Of a DNA stretch of 64,000 bases, positions 34,879 to 43,429 are shown piece by piece. Under the pieces are notes generated by a model. It was not told the origin of the DNA, searched no databases, and saw only the letters and a program-made list of their open reading frames with translations. The DNA is from Burkholderia sp. HI2500 (GTDB taxonomy: Bacteria > Pseudomonadota > Gammaproteobacteria > Burkholderiales > Burkholderiaceae): NCBI RefSeq assembly GCF_002223055.1, contig NZ_NKFL01000007.1:372001-436000 (forward strand). The letters are read 5' to 3'. The first letter of the stretch is position 1. The number at the start of each line of letters is the position of its first letter. The position numbers and the translations under genes were made by a program.

Positions 34879-37800
34879 ATGATCCAGATCGGAACGTTGT
34901 CGGTGGATTTCGAGCAGCGCGACATTCGCCGTCAGGGCGCGTCGTTGCGCATCGGTGCACGCGCGCTCGACATTCTCGAAGTGCTGCACCGCGCGAGCGG
35001 GGCGGTCGTGTCGAAAGACGACATCATGGACGCGGTCTGGCCCGGGCTGATCGTCGAGGAAAACCGCCTTCAGGTGCATGTGGCGACGCTGCGCAAGGCG
35101 CTCGGCACGAGCCGCGATCTGATCAAGACGGTGCCCGGGCGCGGCTACCTGCTGGTCGCGTGCGCGTCGCCGGGCCCGGAACCCATGCCCGCGGCCGACA
35201 CGCCGGCCGCCGTACCGACCGTACCTTCCGCCCTACCGACCGATGCCCACGCGTCGTCGCTGCCCGCGCCGCTCGCCGGACGCGACGCCGAAATCGCGCC
35301 GCTCGTCGGACGCGACGCCGAAATCGCGCAGATCGTCGAGATGCTCGAACGCACGCCGGTCGTCACGCTCGTCGGCGCGGGCGGGATCGGCAAGACGAGC
35401 CTCGCCGTACGCGTGGCCCACGCGGTGCGCAGCCGCTCGCGCGAGCGCGTGCTGTTCGTGGAGCTGGCGCGCGCGGGGACGCGCGCCGACATGCTGATCG
35501 CCGTCGCGGCCGAGCTCGGCCTGGACACGCAGCGCGTGCCCGCCATCGAGGACATCGGCGCCGCATTCGCGGCGTCGCGCTACCTGCTCGTGTTCGACAA
35601 TGCCGAGCACATCGTCGACCTCGTCGCGAGCCTCGTCGAAACGCTGACGTCGTGCGCCGGCTCGCTGCGCGTCCTCGTGACGAGCCGCGAGCCGCTGCAT
35701 ATCTCGGCCGAAGCGGTGTTGCGCTTGAGCCCGCTCGCGGTGCCCGACGACGACGCGCGCACCGACGAGATCGTTCGTTGTTCCGCCGTCGAGCTGTTCC
35801 TGGAACGGGTTCGCACGGCCGCGCCGGATTGTCCGGTCGACGAAGCCGGCATGCGGCTGATCGCCGATATCTGCCGGCGACTCGACGGGCTGCCGCTCGC
35901 GATCGAACTGGCCGCGGCGCGCGTCGCGACGCTCGGGCTCGCGGTCGTCGCGTCGCGGCTGGACGACCGGCTGAACCTGCTGACCGGCGGGCTGCGCTCG
36001 GCGCTGCCGCGTCATCAGACGCTGCGGGCGACGTTCGACTGGAGCTACGTGCTGCTCGACCCGGCCGCGCGTGCGCTGTTCCGCCGGATGGGATGCTTCA
36101 TCGGGCCGTTTACGTTCGATGCCGCGCACGCGGTCGCCACCGAGCCCGGCACATCGGCCGCGGACATGATCGCGGTGCTCGGCGAACTGGTCGCGAAGTC
36201 GCTGGTGACCGTCGAGTTCCACGGCGCATCGGCGCGGTACCGGCTGACCGAATCGACGCGTGCGTATGCGCTGGAAAAACTGCACAACGAGGGCGAGTTC
36301 GAGCGCATCGCGGCGCGTCACGCACGATACGAGCGTGAGCAAGGGCATGAACGCGAGCACGCGCACGCGGCGGCGAGCGTGGACGCCGCGCGGCGCGACG
36401 ATGGGGTCACCGAAACACCGAACGACGCATCAGCGGATGCGGTCACCGGGGCACTGAACGACGTAACAGCCGGTGCGGTCACGACAGCGCCGAACGACGC
36501 ACCAGCCGATCCATCAACCGACGCGCCCGTCCTGGCCGCCGACGCAACGCCCGTGCCCGAAGCGGACCGCCTGGCGCGCGCGCTGCTGGAGCCGGCACGG
36601 ATGCACGAGTGCGCGGCGCGGGCGCGCCAGGTGCTCGACGCTTTCGACACGGCGGCGGCCGACCCGGTCGATGCCGCGCGCGAGATGCGGTTGCGCGCGG
36701 CCTGCGCGTCGGCACTGCTGCATACGGACGGCGACGCCGTGGCCGCGGCCGCGATGTGGGACCGCACGCTCGGTCTTGCCGCCCAGGTCGGCGACGATAC
36801 GTTCGATGCGCGCGCGCTGGTCGGGCAGTGGCATACGATGCTGACGCTGTCGGACATTCACGAATCGCTGCGCTACGCGACACGCTTCGAGCGCGCGGCC
36901 GAGCGGCGCGGCGACCGCTCGCAGCGGCTCCTGGCCAACGCGATGGTCGCAACGTCGCTGCACTACTTCGGCGAGCACGCGCAGGCGCGCGAGCGGCTCG
37001 AGGCGGCGACGGCCGAACTCGGCGCGGTGGGCGAGCCGCCGTGCGCGCAGGCAGCGCTCGGCGTCGACATGACGACGCTCGCGCGCACGATGCTCACGCG
37101 GCTCGTGTGGATGCAGGGCGACCCCGACCATGCAATGCGCATCGCCGCGCAAGCGGTCGAGTGCGCGCGCCGCGGCCCGTCCGCGCTCGCGCTTTGCGTG
37201 GTGCTGGGGGCGGCCGCCGTGCCGATCGCACTGCGCTACGGCGACCACGACATCACGTCCGACTATCTCGCGACGCTGCGCGCGACCGCGAGCGCGCACG
37301 GCTTCGACATCTGGCGCAATCACGCGGAATGCCTGACCGGCCAGTTCGACATCCAGGCCGGTCATCCCGGCGCGGGCCTCGCGCGGCTCGAACCCGCGCT
37401 GCGGCGTGTCGAGGCGAGCGGATTCCGGCGGCTGCTCGCCCCGTTGAACGTCGCGTATGCGGAGGGCCTCGTGCGCGTCGGCCGCGCAAGCGAGGCGCGC
37501 ATGCGGCTCGATGCGACGCTCGCGCGCTGCCGTGCGCACGGCGAGCATCTGTTCGTGCCGGAACTGCTGCGCGTGACGGGCGTCGCGATGCTCGAACAGG
37601 CACGCTCCGCGGCCCCCGACGTCGCGCTCGCGTACGAGGCCGACGGGCATCGTCATCTGCAGATGGCGATCCAGACCGCGAACGGGCAGGGCGCCGCGAT
37701 GTGGGCGCTGCGCGGCGCGCTGGATCTCGCCGATCACCTGATCGAGCGCGGGCGCACCGCGCACGCGTCGACACTGGTCGCCGGCGTCGCGCGGCACTTC

Positions 37801-37935
37801 GATCCGCATTCGCGCGCGCATGACGTGCGGCGCTTGCTGCGCGTGCAGAATTTCGTGCGCCAGGACGCGCCGTCTCCGCCGTCCCGCACGCGTGCGCGCC
37901 ACGACGCCGCCGACGCGGCGCAGCAGGCCGCATAG
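34879..37935 (+). CDS. Winged-helix/STAND ATPase transcriptional regulator, long form
   Basis: A 1018-residue cytoplasmic regulator. An OmpR-type winged helix without a receiver domain occupies residues 1-93, with recognition helix EENRLQVHVATLRKAL and the wing TVPGRGYLL. A STAND/NB-ARC-like ATPase follows, with Walker A VGAGGIGKTS at 165-174, Walker B RYLLVFDN near 234-241, and LPLAIELAAARV. The C-terminal half is helical and TPR-like. Two in-frame repeat expansions lie at 35272-35331 and 36406-36513. A ligand or partner probably switches the ATPase and so the DNA binding. It has a shorter paralogue at 57190. Both are candidates for binding the TTCAG direct repeats. The ATG at 34879 aligns with the paralogue start. 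Confidence 0.88.
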   Translation: MIQIGTLSVDFEQRDIRRQGASLRIGARALDILEVLHRASGAVVSKDDIMDAVWPGLIVEENRLQVHVATLRKALGTSRDLIKTVPGRGYLLVACASPGPEPMPAADTPAAVPTVPSALPTDAHASSLPAPLAGRDAEIAPLVGRDAEIAQIVEMLERTPVVTLVGAGGIGKTSLAVRVAHAVRSRSRERVLFVELARAGTRADMLIAVAAELGLDTQRVPAIEDIGAAFAASRYLLVFDNAEHIVDLVASLVETLTSCAGSLRVLVTSREPLHISAEAVLRLSPLAVPDDDARTDEIVRCSAVELFLERVRTAAPDCPVDEAGMRLIADICRRLDGLPLAIELAAARVATLGLAVVASRLDDRLNLLTGGLRSALPRHQTLRATFDWSYVLLDPAARALFRRMGCFIGPFTFDAAHAVATEPGTSAADMIAVLGELVAKSLVTVEFHGASARYRLTESTRAYALEKLHNEGEFERIAARHARYEREQGHEREHAHAAASVDAARRDDGVTETPNDASADAVTGALNDVTAGAVTTAPNDAPADPSTDAPVLAADATPVPEADRLARALLEPARMHECAARARQVLDAFDTAAADPVDAAREMRLRAACASALLHTDGDAVAAAAMWDRTLGLAAQVGDDTFDARALVGQWHTMLTLSDIHESLRYATRFERAAERRGDRSQRLLANAMVATSLHYFGEHAQARERLEAATAELGAVGEPPCAQAALGVDMTTLARTMLTRLVWMQGDPDHAMRIAAQAVECARRGPSALALCVVLGAAAVPIALRYGDHDITSDYLATLRATASAHGFDIWRNHAECLTGQFDIQAGHPGAGLARLEPALRRVEASGFRRLLAPLNVAYAEGLVRVGRASEARMRLDATLARCRAHGEHLFVPELLRVTGVAMLEQARSAAPDVALAYEADGHRHLQMAIQTANGQGAAMWALRGALDLADHLIERGRTAHASTLVAGVARHFDPHSRAHDVRRLLRVQNFVRQDAPSPPSRTRARHDAADAAQQAA
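35272..35331 (+). repeat. 30-bp tandem duplication inside the STAND gene
   Basis: Two copies of a 30-bp unit (35272-35301 and 35302-35331) with two differences encode LAGRDAEIAP then LVGRDAEIAQ. They lie in the linker just before the ATPase domain. Shorter relatives have one GRxxE entry motif here, so this is probably a recent in-frame duplication. Confidence 0.85.
36406..36513 (+). repeat. Three 36-bp tandem repeats inside the STAND gene
   Basis: Three 36-bp units at 36406, 36442 and 36478 encode VTETPNDASADA, VTGALNDVTAGA and VTTAPNDAPADP. They form a flexible Thr/Asp/Ala-rich insert between the ATPase part and the helical C-terminus. The paralogue at 57190 has no such insert. Confidence 0.88.
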
Positions 37936-38079
37936 CGATGCGCGCGTTCCTGGCAGCCGCGCGACTGCGCGATCGCGGCATGCGTGCCGATGCGTGCGAC
38001 GCAGCCCTGTTCCGTCGTTCGACGCCGCGCCGCACGTGCGGCGCGGCGCGGCGTGCGCGTGCGCACGGGAGGCCCGACG

Positions 38080-39981
38080 GTGCTTAGAGCGACGGAACCC
38101 GCGCGCGCGGCGGACCTCGTCGTCTTCAACGGCAAGATTGCGACCCAGGACGAGCAGCGCTCGTTCGTCAGCGCACTGGCGGTGAAGGACGGGCGCATCG
38201 TCGCGACCGGCAACGATCGCGACGTGCTGCGTCATGCACACGGTGACACGACCTGCATCGACCTGAACGGCCGCACGGCGATTCCCGGCCTCGTCGACGC
38301 GCACCTGCAGGCGATCCGCGGCGGCACGCACTTCAACCTCGAGCTGCGCTGGGACGGCGTGCCGTCGCTCGCCGCCGCGCTCGACCTGCTGCATCGGCAG
38401 GCCGAGCGCACGCCCGCACCGCACTGGGTGCGCGTGGGCGGCGGCTGGACCGCGCTGCAGTTCGCGGAAAAGCGTGGCCCGACGGTGGCCGAGCTCAATG
38501 CGATCGCACCCGATACGCCGGTGTTCGTCCGGCATCTCGGCGACAGCGCGTGGTTGAATGCGGCCGCGCTGCGCGCGATCGGCTACGGGCGCGACACGCC
38601 CGATCCGCCGGGCGGCGAATTGCGGCGCGACCGCCATGGGCGGCCGACCGGGCTGCTGCTCGCGCGCCCCGATCCGGCCGTGCTGGCCGCGGCGCTCGCG
38701 CGCGCGCCGGTGCTCGGCGCGGCCGACCGGGTCAACTCGACGCGGCAGTTCATGCACGCGCTGAACCGCGTCGGCGTGACGAGCGCGATCGACGCCGGCG
38801 GCGACGGTCTGGCGTATCCGGACGATTACGCGGCGGTCATCGCGCTGGCACGCCGCGGCGAACTGACGACGCGCATCGCGTACGCGCTGGGCGCGCGGCA
38901 CGCCGGCCGGGAAATCGACGACTTCGCGCAGTGGATCGCGCTGACCTCGCCCGGCGACGGCGATGCGTTCCTGCGCGCGAACGGCGCAGGCGAGCGGCTG
39001 CTGTTTTCGGCGGTCGACCTGGGGAATTTTCTCGACCCGCGCACCGAGCTGCCCGCGTCGGTCGATGCGGAACTGGCCGCCGTCGTCCGGCTGCTGGTCC
39101 GCCACCGCTGGCCGTTCCGGCTGCATGCGACCTACGACGAGTCGATCGGCCGCTTCCTCGACGTGTTCGAGGCGGTGAACCGCGATACGCCGTTCGCCGG
39201 GCTGCGCTGGTGTTTCGACCGATGCGAGACGATGTCGGATGCGAACATCGCGCGCGTGGCGGCGCTGGGCGGCGGCGTGACCGTGCAGCCGCGCATGGCG
39301 TTCCAGGGCGAGGCGTTCATCGCGCGCGACGGGGCGGCCGCGGCGACGCGCGCGCCACCGATCCGCGCGATGCTCGCGGCCGGGCTGCCGGTCGGGGCAG
39401 GCTCCGGCGCGCTGGATGCCGGGAGCTACAACCCGTTCGTCGCGCTGTACTGGATGGTGTCGGGGCGCAGCGTCGGCGGCACCGTGCTGTATCCGGCGCG
39501 CAACCGGCTCGGCCGGATGGAGGCGCTGCGCCGCTACACGGTCGGCAGCGCATGGTTCTCCGCCGACGAGCATCGCAAGGGGGCGCTGGTGCCCGGCCGT
39601 TACGCGGACTTCGCGGTGCTGAGCGACGACTATTTCACGATCGACATGGCGCGCATCCCGCAGCTGTCGTCGGTGCTGACGGTCGTCGACGGCAAGGTCG
39701 TGCACGCGGAACGGGAATTTGCGTCGCTCGCGCCGCCGCCGCCGCCGCCCGTCAGCCCCGAATGGTCGCCGGTCGCCGACGGCGGCGGCACGCCTGCGCC
39801 CGGTGCGAACGGGCACGGCGGTCCGCGCGCAGCGGCGGCGGGCGACGCGTGCACGGAACCCGGTACCGATGCGTGCCGGGCACGCTGCCCGGGGCGCCGT
39901 TTCGCGCGGCCGCGCTATCCGACGGCCAGCGCGGCCGGCGGCCGCTGCGACGCGTGCGGCGGCCGCTGCGCCGTGTGCTAG
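38080..39981 (+). CDS. Amidohydrolase-like probable pseudoenzyme with Cys-rich tail
   Basis: A 633-residue paralogue of the enzyme at 31345, alignable from start to end. Of the six metal or catalytic positions, only two histidines remain (His75 and His349). The others are Gln77 for His74 (VDAHLQA), Arg381 for His378 (CFDRCE), Pro404 for His401 (VQPRMA) and Gly443 for Asp440 (AGSGALD). Hydrolysis by the usual mechanism is therefore unlikely, yet the frame is intact and well conserved elsewhere. A Cys-rich tail ends in CDACGGRCAVC. The GTG start at 38080 has GGGAGG 7 bp upstream. It follows the STAND regulator gene by 144 bp. A binding or regulatory role is inferred. Confidence 0.82.
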   Translation: MLRATEPARAADLVVFNGKIATQDEQRSFVSALAVKDGRIVATGNDRDVLRHAHGDTTCIDLNGRTAIPGLVDAHLQAIRGGTHFNLELRWDGVPSLAAALDLLHRQAERTPAPHWVRVGGGWTALQFAEKRGPTVAELNAIAPDTPVFVRHLGDSAWLNAAALRAIGYGRDTPDPPGGELRRDRHGRPTGLLLARPDPAVLAAALARAPVLGAADRVNSTRQFMHALNRVGVTSAIDAGGDGLAYPDDYAAVIALARRGELTTRIAYALGARHAGREIDDFAQWIALTSPGDGDAFLRANGAGERLLFSAVDLGNFLDPRTELPASVDAELAAVVRLLVRHRWPFRLHATYDESIGRFLDVFEAVNRDTPFAGLRWCFDRCETMSDANIARVAALGGGVTVQPRMAFQGEAFIARDGAAAATRAPPIRAMLAAGLPVGAGSGALDAGSYNPFVALYWMVSGRSVGGTVLYPARNRLGRMEALRRYTVGSAWFSADEHRKGALVPGRYADFAVLSDDYFTIDMARIPQLSSVLTVVDGKVVHAEREFASLAPPPPPPVSPEWSPVADGGGTPAPGANGHGGPRAAAAGDACTEPGTDACRARCPGRRFARPRYPTASAAGGRCDACGGRCAVC

Positions 39982-40075
39982 CCGGCACGCACCGGTGCGC
40001 GCGCCGGTGCGGCCGGGGCACGGCCTTGCCTTGAACGATTTTTGTGTCCCGTGCACGGGACAGGAAGGAGACACG

Positions 40076-40750
40076 ATGAACGTTGCGCACACGCGCGCAC
40101 CGTCGAGCGCCGACGAAGTGGCCGGCGTCAGCATTCCGCGCACGACGCTTGCGGTCGAGGCGGCCGACGCGGCGCGCGCATCGTTGCCTGCCGCGCTCGC
40201 CGATCATGCCGCGCGCGTGTTCGTGTTCGCGTCGCTCGCCGCGCGGCGCGCGGGCGAAGGGTGCGATCCCGATGCGCTGTACGTCGCCGCGATGTACGCG
40301 AACATGGGGCTGAGCCCCGCTTACTGCCGTTCGCCCGAACGTTACGAACTCGACGGCGCCGATGCCGCGCACGCGCTGCTGGTGCGGCATCGGCGCGCGC
40401 GCAGCATGCGCGACGAGGTATGGCACGCGATCGCGCTGCATACGACGCCCGGTGTGGCCGCGCGTGCGTCGCCGCTCGCCCGCGCGCTGGCCCGCGCCGT
40501 GTCGACGGATCTGATGGCAACCGATTTCGACCGCTACACCGACGACGAGCGCGCCGCGCTGCTCGCCGCGTACCCGCGCGGCAGCGGATTTCGCGAAACT
40601 TTCCTTGCTGCGGTCGCGCGCGGCGTCGAGCATCGGCCGCAGTCGACGTTCGGCACGTGGAGCGCCGACGTGCTCGAGCGCGCGGATCCGGATTTCCAGC
40701 GGCCGAATTTCTGCGGGCGCGTGCTGGGGGCGCGCTGGAACGACGCGTGA
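40076..40750 (+). CDS. HD-family protein lacking the HD dyad
   Basis: A 224-residue protein of a small HD-superfamily group common in Burkholderia. His44 (LADHAARVF), ALHTTPG (His122) and the late TFGTWSADVLERADPDFQRPNFC are kept. The defining His-Asp pair, which usually reads MFHDMGL in relatives, is here MYANMGL (Ala75-Asn76). Without it the metal site should be incomplete and phosphohydrolase or hydratase activity is doubtful. AAGGAG stands 6 bp before the ATG at 40076. It lies 94 bp after the ligand-depleted amidohydrolase, so two adjacent genes have both lost catalytic metal residues. Confidence 0.8.
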   Translation: MNVAHTRAPSSADEVAGVSIPRTTLAVEAADAARASLPAALADHAARVFVFASLAARRAGEGCDPDALYVAAMYANMGLSPAYCRSPERYELDGADAAHALLVRHRRARSMRDEVWHAIALHTTPGVAARASPLARALARAVSTDLMATDFDRYTDDERAALLAAYPRGSGFRETFLAAVARGVEHRPQSTFGTWSADVLERADPDFQRPNFCGRVLGARWNDA

Positions 40751-40843
40751 CGGCGCCGTTGCCCCGCGCGGGAATCGGCCGCGCGGGCCCGGTATCGCGA
40801 TGGGGTGCGTGACGACCCGTGCCGTGCGCGGGGCATTCGCCGG

Positions 40844-41956
40844 TTACGCGGGCGATTCGGCCGCGTCGTGCCGCGCATAGTCGACGTAGCCCGCGCGGTC
40901 GCCGCCGTACCAGCCGACGTTTTTCGGCTCCGCGAGCGGGGCGCGTGCGGCGAGGCGCTCGACGAGATCGGGGTTCGCGATATAGGCGCGCGCGAACGCG
41001 ACGAGATCGGCGTCGCCTGCGTCGATCAGCGCGTTCGCCGCGTCCGGTGAAATGCCGCCGTTGACGATCAGCGTGCCGCCGAATGACCGGCGCGCGTGCT
41101 CGACGATACGCGGCAGGTCGGGCTCGCCGCTCCAGCCGTTGGTGTCGGCCGCGTGCAGGTAGGCGACACCCGCGTCGTCGAGCATCCGGCCGACGTACGC
41201 GAGCGTCGCATCCGGATCGGCATCGCGCACGTTGTTGTACTTCGCGTACGGCGAGATCCGCACGCCGACACGGCCGAGCGGCATCACGCCGCCGACCGCG
41301 TCGACGATTTCCGCGAGAAAGCGCGCGCGGTTCGCGACCGAGCCACCGTAGCGATCGTCGCGGCGGTTCAGCGTCGACGACAGGAACTGGTGCGGCAGGT
41401 AGCCGTTGGCCGCATGGATCTCGACGCCGTCGAAGCCGGCGGCCATCGCGCGCGTTGCCGCTTGCCGGAATTCATCGACGGCCGCGACGACTTCGTCGGT
41501 CGTCATCGCGCGCGACGGCGTCGCGTGAATCTTCGTGTAATAGCCGTTCTGCAACTGCGCCCATACCTGCAGCTGTTCGAGGTCGTCGTTCACGCCGGAC
41601 GGCGACAGCGGCGCGGCGCCGCCCAGCAGCGTCAGCGAGCTGACCCGGCCGCCGTGCCACAGCTGCGCGAAGATCCGGCCGCCGTTCGCGTGCACGGCAT
41701 CGGTGACGACCTTCCAGCCGGCGGCTTGAGCATCGTCGACGAGCCCCGGTGTCAGCTCGAATGCGGCGGACGCCCGGCTGACGTTGGTCGCCTCGGTCAC
41801 GATCAGGCCGGCCGACGCGCGCTGCGCGTAGTACTCGGCCATCAGTTCGGTGGGCAGCCCGCGCGACGGCGCGCGCGAGCGTGTCATCGGTCCCATCACG
41901 ACGCGGTTCGGCAGCGCGAGGCCGCGCAGATCATAGGTACTGAGCAGGGAAGACAT
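40844..41956 (-). CDS. Old-yellow-enzyme family NADPH-dependent ene-reductase
   Basis: A 370-residue FMN enzyme that reduces activated C=C bonds or nitro/nitrate esters. It begins LSTYDLRGLALPNRVVMGPMTRSRA. FMN and active-site segments are FAQLWHGGRVS, GVEIHAANGYLPHQFLSSTLNRRDDRYGGS (the His-Asn pair), and the phosphate site GGISPDAANALIDAG followed by AFARAYIANPDLVERL. It is closest to NemA-type alkene reductases. It follows the MFS gene on the same strand by 80 bp. An operator-bearing promoter upstream of the MFS gene probably governs both. The true electrophilic substrate is unknown. Confidence 0.92.
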   Translation of the reverse strand: MSSLLSTYDLRGLALPNRVVMGPMTRSRAPSRGLPTELMAEYYAQRASAGLIVTEATNVSRASAAFELTPGLVDDAQAAGWKVVTDAVHANGGRIFAQLWHGGRVSSLTLLGGAAPLSPSGVNDDLEQLQVWAQLQNGYYTKIHATPSRAMTTDEVVAAVDEFRQAATRAMAAGFDGVEIHAANGYLPHQFLSSTLNRRDDRYGGSVANRARFLAEIVDAVGGVMPLGRVGVRISPYAKYNNVRDADPDATLAYVGRMLDDAGVAYLHAADTNGWSGEPDLPRIVEHARRSFGGTLIVNGGISPDAANALIDAGDADLVAFARAYIANPDLVERLAARAPLAEPKNVGWYGGDRAGYVDYARHDAAESPA

Positions 41957-42036
41957 GATGGACTCCTTTTCTTCGACGGGGAGCGGGACGGCAACGCGCC
42001 CCGCGAACGAATCGGTTTGAAGGGCGGCGGCGGGGT

Positions 42037-43254
42037 TCAGCCGAGTACGTGACGTTGCGCGTGCGGCCGCCCGACGAGCAGGTAGTGCGCGAGCGCGACG
42101 ATCGGGAACGCACCGGCCACCGCCGCGACGAGCGACCAGCCGCCATGCTCGTACAGCGGGCTCGCAAGCGCCGAGCCGACGGCGCCGCCGACGAAGATGC
42201 TCGTCATGTACAGCGCGTTCAGCCGGTTGCGGCTGGCCGCGTGCAGCGCGTAGATCTCGCGCTGGCCGAGCACCATGTTCATCTGCACCGCGAAGTCGAG
42301 CACGATGCCGGTCACGACGAGCCCGTACAGGCCGGTGCCGTGCACGAACCCGATCGCGTACGACAGCGTGCCGGCGACCAGCGCGATCAGCGTCGCGCGC
42401 ACCGTATGGCCGGCGTCCGCGAGGCGCCCGGCCACCGGTGCCGACGTCGCGCCGATCGCCCCGACCAGCGCGAACAGGCCGATGGCCGACTGCGACAATC
42501 CGTAGTGACGCGTCAGCTCGACCGGCACGGCGGTCCAGAACAGGCTGAACGACGCGAACATCAGGCCCTGGTAGAACGCGCGATGGCGCAGGACGGGCAT
42601 CGTGCGGACCAGTTGCAGCAGCGAGCCGATCAGCTCGAAATAGGTCGCGCGATGGTCGGGCTGGCGCGGCGGAATCGTCAGCGCGAGCACGGCCGTGACG
42701 AGCGTCATCAGCACGGCGGCCGCCGCGAACACGAAACGCCAGCCGAACGCGTCGGCCACGACGCTCGACAGCGGGCGGGCCAGCAGGATGCCGAGCAGCA
42801 GCCCGCTCATGATCGTGCCGACCACGCGGCCGCGCGAATGATCCGGCGCGAGATGCGCGGCGAGCGGCACGAGGATCTGCACGGCCACCGAGCTGAAGCC
42901 GATCAGCAGCGAAATCGCGAGAAAGAGCCCGGGTGTGCGCACGAGCGCCGCCGCGGCGAGGCTCGCAATCGACACGACGGCCGTCACGATCATCAGCTTG
43001 CGGTTCTCGAGCAGGTCGCCGAGCGGCACGATGAAGAACAGGCCGAGGGCATAACCGATCTGCGTCAACGACACGATCAGGCTCGCCGTGCCGCCGGACA
43101 TGTGCAGGCCCGGCGCGATGAGTTCCGTGATCGGCTGCGCGTAGTACAGGTTCGCGACGATCGCGCCGCAGCTGAATGCGAACAGCAGGATCAACCCCTG
43201 CGTGAGTTGGGTGCCGTGCGCAGGCGGCGCGAGCGGCGTGGAATCTGCTGACAT
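42037..43254 (-). CDS. MFS transporter
   Basis: A 405-residue MFS protein with twelve predicted helices. The loop 2-3 motif appears as GDLLENRKLMIV, and the early ANLYYAQPITELIAPGL resembles YtbD/YgaY-type exporters. The ATG at 43254 is preceded by AAGGAG 7 bp upstream. Frames further upstream are not domain-like. It probably forms an operon with the ene-reductase gene downstream. Export of a reactive compound handled by the reductase is a reasonable inference. The promoter at 43350 carries a palindrome between its boxes. Confidence 0.88.
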   Translation of the reverse strand: MSADSTPLAPPAHGTQLTQGLILLFAFSCGAIVANLYYAQPITELIAPGLHMSGGTASLIVSLTQIGYALGLFFIVPLGDLLENRKLMIVTAVVSIASLAAAALVRTPGLFLAISLLIGFSSVAVQILVPLAAHLAPDHSRGRVVGTIMSGLLLGILLARPLSSVVADAFGWRFVFAAAAVLMTLVTAVLALTIPPRQPDHRATYFELIGSLLQLVRTMPVLRHRAFYQGLMFASFSLFWTAVPVELTRHYGLSQSAIGLFALVGAIGATSAPVAGRLADAGHTVRATLIALVAGTLSYAIGFVHGTGLYGLVVTGIVLDFAVQMNMVLGQREIYALHAASRNRLNALYMTSIFVGGAVGSALASPLYEHGGWSLVAAVAGAFPIVALAHYLLVGRPHAQRHVLG

Positions 43255-43349
43255 GGTGGACTCCTTGAGAAGAGAGAGGTGGGTCACCGTGTCGCCGCGC
43301 CTGCACGGGGTTCGCCGGGGGCGCGATACGGTGCACCGCGTTGCCGCCC

Positions 43350-43378
43350 ATACTATTGACCGGTCGATCAAACCGGAA
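43350..43378 (-). promoter_or_regulatory. Promoter with internal operator for the MFS/ene-reductase operon
   Basis: On the minus strand -35-like TTCCGG (43373-43378) and -10-like TAGTAT (43350-43355) are 17 bp apart. The spacer holds the imperfect palindrome TTGACCGGTCGATCAA (43356-43371; 12 of 16 positions symmetric). It fits a TetR- or MarR-type repressor site, but no such regulator gene is nearby. The LysR gene at 43430 is the closest regulator. Confidence 0.55.
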
Positions 43379-43429
43379 TCGAGCCGCAGCGCAATCGAGC
43401 TTTGCGCGACACGCAAAGGTCGCGTCCGG

